A model generated the notes under the pieces. The model saw nothing but the letters and a program-made list of their open reading frames with translations. It was not told where the DNA came from and ran no database searches. Below are positions 52,413 through 59,843 of a stretch of 64,000 bases of DNA, piece by piece (the first letter of the stretch is position 1; each line of letters starts with the position of its first letter). Both the position numbers and the translations under genes were made by a program. Source of the stretch: Providencia rettgeri (GTDB lineage: Bacteria > Pseudomonadota > Gammaproteobacteria > Enterobacterales > Enterobacteriaceae). The DNA is taken from positions 1,674,001 through 1,738,000 of the forward strand of contig NZ_CP163512.1 of the NCBI RefSeq assembly GCF_041075285.1, in the 5' to 3' direction.

Positions 52413-52688
52413 TTAACTTGGTTCACAAAATTTGACCACCATTTTAGCACTTTCCCAATATAATCGCTCTGCTCCATTGAGTGTTAACTCACCATGATAT
52501 TTATAAGGTCTGAATTGACTGTAATACCCAATGATATATGGAGTTATTTGATATTCAGCTTTAGCAAAGCTTCGATAACCTACTTTGGGTGGCCATCCTG
52601 TCTTAAGCTTTTAACAAAGCGCTCCATTGAGGCCTTGGTTACAATAATTACCTCGTCGGGATAGACTCTGTTTTATCTGATAACACCG
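52413..52688 (-). pseudogene. Remnant of an IS3-family transposase (OrfB C-terminus)
   Basis: Read leftward, one frame gives PKVGYRSFAKAEYQITPYI, GYYSQFRPYKYHG, NGAERLYWESAKMVVKFC and a stop, the typical C-terminal end of IS3-type DDE transposases. Just upstream, other frames give ASMERFVKSL and YQIKQSLSRRGN, the preceding conserved blocks, so at least two frameshifts break it. No start or OrfA is visible and no terminal repeats were found. The sequence is dead. Confidence 0.8.
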
Positions 52689-53127
52689 TCAATAAACTCA
52701 TAATACATTTAAAAACTAGAACTTGTCGCTTGTGTATTGTTTTATTAACGCAAACAAACAATATAAATAATTAGCTAAAATCATAATTATGTATATTTTA
52801 ATCATATTCTTTTAGGTTAAAATTTCACAAATATTCTAATAAAGAGTAATAACCTTTTTTCTTCCTCATTATCTGCACAAGAATTCAACAAAAAATCGAT
52901 ATTATTTATTCCTTTTTATTACCCGAAAAAATAATACGTAAGATTATTACATTACTACTTACACGTAATACTAATAGATTTACAGCCACCAAAAGATAGT
53001 TGCTAACTTGTTCTATTTTAGTTTTAAAAAAGACATCAAAACCCCTAATACGAGTAACATTGTTAATCTATCTAGTATAAGAAAACCTTGAAACCTAATG
53101 TTACAAATTAATGTGAAAATTAATTTT

Positions 53128-53155
53128 ATTGTTTTTATGCATACATAAAAACAAT
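53128..53155. repeat. 28-bp inverted repeat upstream of tssB
   Basis: Perfect 12-bp arms ATTGTTTTTATG/CATAAAAACAAT around a 4-base centre, about 220 bases before tssB. It could be a regulator binding site or just an AT-rich hairpin. Confidence 0.6.
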
Positions 53156-53250
53156 TAACCCACTGTTAAATAAAGATATTTACACTCTAATAAAAGCCAT
53201 TAATCTGAAAAAAAAACTTTTAAGTCTTATCCGATTATTGATAAGAAAAG

Positions 53251-53279
53251 TTGATTTATTATTTTAATCGCTATATAAG
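53251..53279 (+). promoter_or_regulatory. Candidate promoter of the T6SS cluster
   Basis: -35 TTGATT, 17-base spacer, -10 TATAAG, giving a leader of about 90 bases to tssB. Chance matches are frequent in such AT-rich DNA. Confidence 0.4.
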
Positions 53280-53375
53280 TACAAAACACATTAAGTTAAA
53301 TTTACATGATTTAAACTCAATCATTTACCAATATTAGACAGATAATATACGTGAATCAGTAAAGGAATATTTCTC

Positions 53376-53873
53376 ATGTCAGACAGCTTCCAAAATGAAG
53401 TGCCAAAAGCAAGGGTCAATATAAAATTAGATTTACACACGGGTGGTGCACAAAAAAAAGTCGAATTGCCTCTGAAACTATTAGCGGTAGGCGATTATAG
53501 CCACGGCCAAGATACACGGGCTTTATCTGAACGTGAAAAGGTGGATATCAATAAAAATAACTTTGATAGCGTGTTAGCTGAATATAATCCAACCGTCAAT
53601 CTTACTGTTAAAAATACACTGGCTGGTGATGGTTCAGAAGATAATATCGCTTTATCATTCAAAAATATGAAAGATTTTGAGCCCGAACAAGTGGCTCGCC
53701 AAATTCCACAACTTCGCGCCATGCTGGCCATGCGTAACCTGTTACGTGATCTCAAATCCAATCTCCTTGATAACGTCACTTTCCGCCGTGAACTCGAAAA
53801 CATCCTAAAAGATCCAACTTTAAGCGATGAATTACGTGAAGAATTGGCTCAACTGGCCCCGAAAAAAGACTAA
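53376..53873 (+). CDS. tssB: T6SS contractile sheath small subunit TssB
   Basis: TssB/VipA forms the contractile sheath with TssC. The 165 residues are the usual length, with N-terminal VPKARVNIKLDLHTGGAQKKVELPLKLLAVGDYS and C-terminal ARQIPQLRAMLAMRNLLRDLKSNLLDN helices. First gene of the rightward cluster; tssC starts 20 bases later. Confidence 0.95.
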   Translation: MSDSFQNEVPKARVNIKLDLHTGGAQKKVELPLKLLAVGDYSHGQDTRALSEREKVDINKNNFDSVLAEYNPTVNLTVKNTLAGDGSEDNIALSFKNMKDFEPEQVARQIPQLRAMLAMRNLLRDLKSNLLDNVTFRRELENILKDPTLSDELREELAQLAPKKD

Positions 53874-53893
53874 TTTGGATACAATACAGGATT

Positions 53894-55441
53894 ATGCTGA
53901 TGTCAGTGAATAACGAAACAACCTCAAATAACACCACAACTGTACTGGATGATACGACTAACCACGGTATCTATGCTTCTCTATTTGAAAAAATCAATCT
54001 CACTCCAGTGACGCAAATTAGTGATATCAATGCGTTTCAAGATAATGCTGCACTGGCAGATACCACCGCCGATGAGCGCGTCACTATCGCCGTTCAAGTA
54101 TTCCTTGACCGATTAAAATCATCAGGTCAACAGGTTGAACGTCTAGACCGTAATCTACTTGATCACCATATTGCTGAGCTCGATAAACAAATCAGTCAAC
54201 AACTTGATGAAGTTATGCACCATGCTGAATTTCAACAAGTTGAATCCGCATGGCGTGGCTTAAAGTTCTTAGTTGACCGCACTGATTTTCGTCAAAATGT
54301 CAAGATTGAGCTCCTTGATGTATCAAAAGACGACTTACGACAAGATTTTGAAGACAGCCCTGAAGTCATTCAAAGTGGTCTGTATCAACACACTTACATT
54401 GCGGAATATGATACCCCAGGTGGTGAGCCAATCGCCGCGATAATTTCAAATTACGAGTTTGACAGAAGTCCTCAAGATATCGCGTTATTACGCAGTATTT
54501 CAAAAGTTTCTGCTTCTGCACATATGCCATTTATCGGTTCCGTGGGTCCGAAATTCTTTGGCAAGGAAACGATGGAAGAAGTTGCTGCCATCAAAGATAT
54601 TGGTAACTATTTTGACCGTGCAGAGTACCTAAAATGGAAAGCTTTCCGTGACTCTGATGACGCACGTTATATCGGCTTAACCATGCCTCGCGTATTAGGT
54701 CGTCTGCCTTATGGTCCTGATACAGTACCTGTTCGTAGTTTTAACTACGTAGAAGAAGTCAAAGGTCCTGATCACGAAAAATATTTATGGACAAACGCGA
54801 CTTTTGCTTTCGCAGCGAATATGGTCAAAAGCTTTGTTAACAACGGTTGGTGTGTACAAATTCGCGGTCCACAAGCAGGTGGGGCTGTCAAAGATCTCCC
54901 TATTCATCTGTTTGATTTAGGCACAGGCAGTCAAGTAAAAATTCCATCTGAAGTGATGATCCCTGAAACCCGTGAATTCGAGTTCTCTAACCTCGGTTTT
55001 ATTCCGCTGTCTTATTACAAAAACCGTGATTACTCATGCTTCTTTTCCGCAAACTCAGCGCAAAAGCCAGCACTTTACGATACTGCAGATGCCACAGCCA
55101 ATAGCCGTATTAACTCGCGCTTACCTTACATTTTCCTATTATCTCGTATCGCTCATTATTTAAAATTAATTCAACGAGAAAATATTGGTACCACCAAAGA
55201 CCGCCGTTTACTTGAACTTGAATTAAACAACTGGGTACGCGGACTCGTCACTGAAATGACAGATCCAAGTGATGATTTGCAAGCCTCTCACCCACTGCGC
55301 GATGCAAAAGTGGTCGTAGAAGACATTGAAGATAATCCAGGCTTCTTCCGTGTGAAACTATACGCAGTTCCGCATTTCCAAGTTGAAGGCATGGATGTTG
55401 ATCTCTCTTTAGTTTCACAAATGCCAAAAGCAAAAGCGTAA
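53894..55441 (+). CDS. tssC: T6SS contractile sheath large subunit TssC
   Basis: TssC/VipB sheath subunit of 515 residues. Typical segments are ESAWRGLKFLVDRTDFRQNVKIELLDVSK, the FDRSPQDI block, AHMPFIGSVGPKFFG and the C-terminal FQVEGMDVDLSLVSQMPK. ATG at 53894 or the ATG two codons later (MSVNNETTS) could both serve; spacing to AGGA favours the second slightly. Confidence 0.95.
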   Translation: MLMSVNNETTSNNTTTVLDDTTNHGIYASLFEKINLTPVTQISDINAFQDNAALADTTADERVTIAVQVFLDRLKSSGQQVERLDRNLLDHHIAELDKQISQQLDEVMHHAEFQQVESAWRGLKFLVDRTDFRQNVKIELLDVSKDDLRQDFEDSPEVIQSGLYQHTYIAEYDTPGGEPIAAIISNYEFDRSPQDIALLRSISKVSASAHMPFIGSVGPKFFGKETMEEVAAIKDIGNYFDRAEYLKWKAFRDSDDARYIGLTMPRVLGRLPYGPDTVPVRSFNYVEEVKGPDHEKYLWTNATFAFAANMVKSFVNNGWCVQIRGPQAGGAVKDLPIHLFDLGTGSQVKIPSEVMIPETREFEFSNLGFIPLSYYKNRDYSCFFSANSAQKPALYDTADATANSRINSRLPYIFLLSRIAHYLKLIQRENIGTTKDRRLLELELNNWVRGLVTEMTDPSDDLQASHPLRDAKVVVEDIEDNPGFFRVKLYAVPHFQVEGMDVDLSLVSQMPKAKA

Positions 55442-55453
55442 GAGGACTTTCTG

Positions 55454-56791
55454 GTGAAAATCTACCGTCCTCTGTGGACTGATGGTGCATTTTTAACACC
55501 TCAACAATTCCAGCAACAAGCACGCTGGGATAGCCACATTTCTGATGTTGTTGCCGGTATGACGATCGCCTCCCCTTGGGGGGTGATCAGCACTGAGTTC
55601 GATGAAAGTGCATTAACCATTTCAAGACTTAGTGCGCAGAAAATGGTAGTGCGTTTGCCAGATGGTACGCTAATTGATAGCACACTTTCTGATAACCTCC
55701 CGCCTGTCGTAGACCTCAGTGAACATGCTGATAAACAAGTTTTAGATGTTGTTATTGCCTTACCACTGTTACTGGCCAATGGCGGAAATTTATTATCGGA
55801 AAGCAACGCGGATCGCCCTCGCCGCTTTGCTCAGGAGTGGGTTAATGTTCAGGATTTAGTTGGTCATGAGCAAACGGACATTGCTGTATTACGCCATGCA
55901 GTTAGTTTACGTTTTGCCCATGATGAAAACAGCCACTATATCACCTGCCCAGTCGCGAGATTAGTTCGAAATGTCCAAGGTGGATGGGCGTTTGACACCA
56001 CCTTCATTCCGCCGCTGTTAAGTTGCCAAGGTAGCCAAGAGCTCGTCGCTTTACTAACTGAATTTATGCATCGCTTAGTAGCAAAACGCCGTCGTTTAAT
56101 GACATTACGTCGCGAAAGTAATGAAAAAATGGCAGATTTTGCGGTTGCTGATGTATCACTGTTTTGGCTACTGAATGCCTTAAATAGCTCAGAGCCTGTG
56201 CTCAATGAACTGCGTTCTTCATTAACTCGCCACCCTGAAATGTTATATCGAGAGCTCGTGCGTTTGGCGGGTGGGTTACTCACGTTTTCCCTAGACCATC
56301 ACATTGAAAGTATTCCTGAGTATCAACATGCAAAACCTGAGGCGGTTTTCCCGCCATTGTTTATGTTGCTCAATACCCTGCTAGAAGCCAGCTTACCATC
56401 ACGAATTGTTACCATTGACCTCGTCAAAGAAGAACCATTCTGGAAAGGCAAACTACACGATGGCCGCTTACGGGATAGTGCGGATTTCTATTTATCTGTT
56501 CGCTCATCGCTACCAACTCACGTATTAGCCACACAATTTCCATTGTTATGTAAGGCTGGAAGCGCTGATGACGTTGCCGATGTCGTAAATGTTGCCCTAA
56601 ATGGTATTCCGCTGCGTGCATTAAGCCATGTTCCCACAGCCTTGCCACTGCGGCTCGAGAATCAGTATTTTTCCCTTGATTTATCAAGCCCAGCAGGTAT
56701 TGCCATGTTGGAGTCAGGAAATTGTTCATTTTATGTCCCAAGTACACTCGGGGATATCCAGCTTGAATTATTCGCGGTGGTTCATTCATGA
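55454..56791 (+). CDS. tssK: T6SS baseplate subunit TssK
   Basis: TssK links the baseplate to the membrane complex. The 445 residues begin MKIYRPLWTDGAFLTPQQFQQQ, the typical TssK start, with later RLAGGLLTFSLDH and VPTALPLRLENQYFSLDL. Start is GTG at 55454, 12 bases after tssC. It overlaps tssL by ATGA. Confidence 0.95.
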   Translation: MKIYRPLWTDGAFLTPQQFQQQARWDSHISDVVAGMTIASPWGVISTEFDESALTISRLSAQKMVVRLPDGTLIDSTLSDNLPPVVDLSEHADKQVLDVVIALPLLLANGGNLLSESNADRPRRFAQEWVNVQDLVGHEQTDIAVLRHAVSLRFAHDENSHYITCPVARLVRNVQGGWAFDTTFIPPLLSCQGSQELVALLTEFMHRLVAKRRRLMTLRRESNEKMADFAVADVSLFWLLNALNSSEPVLNELRSSLTRHPEMLYRELVRLAGGLLTFSLDHHIESIPEYQHAKPEAVFPPLFMLLNTLLEASLPSRIVTIDLVKEEPFWKGKLHDGRLRDSADFYLSVRSSLPTHVLATQFPLLCKAGSADDVADVVNVALNGIPLRALSHVPTALPLRLENQYFSLDLSSPAGIAMLESGNCSFYVPSTLGDIQLELFAVVHS

Positions 56792-57447
56792 GTAAAGATA
56801 CAACAGCGCAAACTATCGATAATATATTTGCAGACACATGGCTAATGGCATGCCAATTACAGCAAGGTGTACACATTGCTGATGGTGATAAGCTTTATCG
56901 CCATGCCTGCCAACTTATTGATCATACACGCCAATTACTCACTCAACATGGTTATAACGAGCACACCATTGAGCATATGTTGTATGCGCAATGCGCTTTG
57001 CTTGATGAAAGTGTGATGAAACGCGCCAAAGGTGATTTAGCGTACCAAGTGTGGGTGCAATCTCCGCTACAAGCACGTTATTTCAATACGTTAGATGCAG
57101 GTGAACAAATTTGGGATCGGTTGCGTGGGTTACTGGCTGAGGCCAGCCCCAATGAAGCCGCCCTTACCTGTTTTTACCGTATTTTAACGTTAGGTTTTGT
57201 CGGGAAATTTCGGCGTCTCGATCACCCTGAGCGTGAGCAAATTGTCGTTCAGTTAAATTCGCTGCTCCCTCGTTTTCAGTCTATATCTGAATTGCCTTTG
57301 GTCGTAAAACCTAAATTACGTTTTAGCCGTCGCCGCTTATATTGGCTCAGCTGGTTAACAGGTGTAATAGTGATTTTCGCTATGTGGTGGGGGTTCTCAA
57401 CCTCGCTTGAGCATTTATTACAACAATGGATGACGCAAGGACAGTAA
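56788..57447 (+). CDS. tssL: T6SS membrane protein TssL (DotU/IcmH family), short form
   Basis: 219-residue inner-membrane protein: a cytoplasmic helical domain (LYAQCALLDESVMKRAKG, typical of DotU) and one C-terminal transmembrane helix near residues 185-205. It lacks the peptidoglycan-binding extension found in some TssL proteins; the next gene supplies an OmpA domain instead. Both junctions overlap (ATGA with tssK, TAATG with the next gene). Confidence 0.93.
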   Translation: MSKDTTAQTIDNIFADTWLMACQLQQGVHIADGDKLYRHACQLIDHTRQLLTQHGYNEHTIEHMLYAQCALLDESVMKRAKGDLAYQVWVQSPLQARYFNTLDAGEQIWDRLRGLLAEASPNEAALTCFYRILTLGFVGKFRRLDHPEREQIVVQLNSLLPRFQSISELPLVVKPKLRFSRRRLYWLSWLTGVIVIFAMWWGFSTSLEHLLQQWMTQGQ

Positions 57448-59132
57448 TGCAAAACTCGATTAAATTCGTGGTCATCCTATTGGCAACCCTGCTTTTTTTA
57501 TGGTTAGTCTGGGGATTTTGGCCGTTAGGAAACACCGTTTCATTGTTTCTCACCGCGTTGGTGGTCATCATTGCAGGTGTTGCATTGTATTGGCGTTTTA
57601 AGCAACAGCAACGCTCTAAAAGCCTTGAAAAGCAAGTGAGTACAATATTACCCCCTGCATCGTACCAAGAAGCCATCGTGCTGGTGTGTGGTCAATCAGA
57701 GGCATTGTTTCCCAATGGGCTAACCCACCGCGAAACATCCCAAGCATGGTATGTATCTATTACATCTCCCGCTATGTTACTTGACGTGACTCAAACTGTC
57801 GTTGAGACCGCACCAGTCCAACTTGGGCAACTTTCATTGCTATTTGCCGTATTGCCGGAACAACTAACTTTACAAGAAACACTAACCCAAGAAATGCTTA
57901 ACTGGCGGCGTGCCATTAGCGAAAGCCGTAGCAAAGCAGGCGTGTATCTACCATTTTGGGTTTCGCTGTATCTATCCCCCATGCAGCAAACAGACCCTTA
58001 TGCAAAATATCGTCACGAAGAGCGCCCTTGGTTGACCCTACTCAACCACCAGCGCGAATTTCAAGTCGAGCAAAATGGCAGTTTAGTTCAGCCATTATCC
58101 GCTTGGGCTCCACAATTTTTTAGCGATGATCGGCAACAACTACACACCATGTTGGGTTTTGACTATTTACTAAACTGGTTACAAGAGGTGTTTACCCCGC
58201 AATTAACTGTTGAACAAGCAGGTGTACGTAAATTGGTGCCTTCAGCTTGGGCGATACAATTCATTCCAATTACCAGTGTGGAGGACAATTCATGGCAGCA
58301 ATTTGTTACCCGCAGAACAGGCTTAGCACCTCTGAAAACCACGCAATATGCACCGCTATTACCACTGCCTGATATCCTGCTAGCACGTTTGCGCCATGAT
58401 ATCAGCCTTAACCGCTATGAACGTGCAATGGGAGCAGTTGGGATTATTTGTGGGCTATTTTTAGTGGGTGCTCTAAGCGGTAGCTACCACAATAACCGCC
58501 AATTAGTACGCCACATTGGGGAAGATACCGTGCGCTTTATTCAGCAACCTGATACACCATTAGCCCCCAAATTAGTCACCTATGAACAACTGCAGGCCGA
58601 TGCGACGCAGTTATCCTACTGGCAACGAGAAGGGATCCCCACTGGCTATTCACTAGCGCTATATCAGGGAGGATATTTACTACCACACCTACACACTTTA
58701 CTTAGCAGTTGGGCCCCACCCACCCCACCTGCGCCAGTCATTGTGCAAGAAGCTCCAGAGATGGTGACACTCGACAGCCTATCGCTGTTCGATGTCGGTC
58801 AGTACACCTTAAAACCGAGCGCAACTAAAGTGTTGATTGACGCACTGATTAACATTCGTGCGAAATCAGGTTGGTTGATTGTGATCTCAGGTTATACCGA
58901 CAACACAGGAAACCCAGTAAACAACCAAAAACTATCACTTCAGCGCGCCGAATCTGTGCGTGATTGGATGATACAAACTAGCGATATCGCGCCTTCGTGT
59001 TTTGCGGTGCAAGGCAACGGGCAAGCCAACCCCATTGCCAGTAACAACACCGCTGAAGGACGCGCTAAAAATCGCCGGGTCGAAATTCGTTTAATGCCCC
59101 AAGTGGATGCTTGTCAGGCATCGAATGAGTAA
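57447..59132 (+). CDS. T6SS-associated OmpA-domain membrane protein
   Basis: 561-residue protein. Two helices near the N-terminus (residues about 5-22 and 30-48), a large middle domain (YQEAIVLVCGQSEALFP and after), a third helix near 325-345, then an OmpA-like peptidoglycan-binding domain near 440-550 with the SGYTDNTG and LSLQRAESVRDWM motifs. It probably anchors the T6SS membrane complex to the cell wall. ATG at 57447 after AAGGA is preferred to the ATG seven codons earlier. The exact Tss/Tag name is not assigned. Confidence 0.87.
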   Translation: MQNSIKFVVILLATLLFLWLVWGFWPLGNTVSLFLTALVVIIAGVALYWRFKQQQRSKSLEKQVSTILPPASYQEAIVLVCGQSEALFPNGLTHRETSQAWYVSITSPAMLLDVTQTVVETAPVQLGQLSLLFAVLPEQLTLQETLTQEMLNWRRAISESRSKAGVYLPFWVSLYLSPMQQTDPYAKYRHEERPWLTLLNHQREFQVEQNGSLVQPLSAWAPQFFSDDRQQLHTMLGFDYLLNWLQEVFTPQLTVEQAGVRKLVPSAWAIQFIPITSVEDNSWQQFVTRRTGLAPLKTTQYAPLLPLPDILLARLRHDISLNRYERAMGAVGIICGLFLVGALSGSYHNNRQLVRHIGEDTVRFIQQPDTPLAPKLVTYEQLQADATQLSYWQREGIPTGYSLALYQGGYLLPHLHTLLSSWAPPTPPAPVIVQEAPEMVTLDSLSLFDVGQYTLKPSATKVLIDALINIRAKSGWLIVISGYTDNTGNPVNNQKLSLQRAESVRDWMIQTSDIAPSCFAVQGNGQANPIASNNTAEGRAKNRRVEIRLMPQVDACQASNE

Positions 59133-59186
59133 AACGTGTCACTGAAGGACGGCGGCACACATTTCACTATTATGGAGAAGTAATTT

Positions 59187-59678
59187 ATGGCTATTCCTAT
59201 TTACCTATGGCTTAAAGATGACGGCGGTGCGGACATCAAAGGTTCTGTCAATGTACAAGACCGTGAAGGCAGCATCGAAATCGTTGCTCAAGACCATAAT
59301 TTGTATATCCCTACGGATAACAACACTGGTAAGTTAACAGGCACGCGTATTCATACGCCTTTCATTTTCGTTAAAGAAATTGATTCTTCTACACCTTACT
59401 TATACAAAGCGGTTACCACTGGCCAGACGCTGAAAAAAGCTGAGTTCAAATGGTATCGTATTGATGATGCAGGTCAAGAAGTTGAATATTTCAACACCAC
59501 GCTTGAAAACGTCAAAGTCGTAAAAGTCGCGCCAAAAATGCACGACATCAAAGAGCCAAGTAAAGAGAAACATAATCACCTCGAAGAAATCGAGCTGCGT
59601 TATGAAAAAATTACGTGGACCTTTAAAGACGGCAACATTATTCATTCCGATTCTTGGAATGAAAGATCGACCGCTTAA
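59187..59678 (+). CDS. hcp: T6SS tube protein Hcp (TssD)
   Basis: Hexameric ring protein that stacks into the inner tube. The 163 residues begin MAIPIYLWLKDDGGADIKG; RIHTPFIFVKEIDSSTPYL and ITWTFKDGNIIHSDSW fit the family. It has its own terminator 11 bases downstream, so extra hcp transcript relative to clpV is expected. Confidence 0.96.
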   Translation: MAIPIYLWLKDDGGADIKGSVNVQDREGSIEIVAQDHNLYIPTDNNTGKLTGTRIHTPFIFVKEIDSSTPYLYKAVTTGQTLKKAEFKWYRIDDAGQEVEYFNTTLENVKVVKVAPKMHDIKEPSKEKHNHLEEIELRYEKITWTFKDGNIIHSDSWNERSTA

Positions 59679-59688
59679 CTTTTATATT

Positions 59689-59713
59689 GCAGGCGCCCGT
59701 CGCCTGCTTTTTT
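59689..59713 (+). terminator. Intrinsic terminator between hcp and clpV
   Basis: A perfect 7-bp stem GCAGGCG/CGCCTGC, 5-base loop, followed by a T-run. Confidence 0.9.
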
Positions 59714-59843
59714 ATTTTCCCTCACACGCAAACCCAATAACACAAATGCTTATGCTCCTATGCGAAAGGTGATGGGCGGTAGCGTACTCAAAATCCCCAT
59801 TCACGCTAAATATCGGATAGTCAATTTGTAGGAAAAAGAGAAC

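Larger units (their letters stand above)
52286..53375. other. AT-rich region between ychF and the T6SS cluster
   Basis: About 1.1 kb with no intact gene. It holds the ychF terminator, the IS3-family remnant, a 28-bp inverted repeat at 53128-53155 and a candidate tssB promoter at 53251-53279. Very AT-rich, as often seen for silenced accessory loci. Confidence 0.6.

Noticed and set aside
52921..52980. Imperfect inverted repeat TACGTAAG/CTTACACGTA in the AT-rich T6SS upstream region
   Set aside because: Arms are interrupted and such matches are common in AT-rich DNA; weaker than the 53128-53155 repeat.
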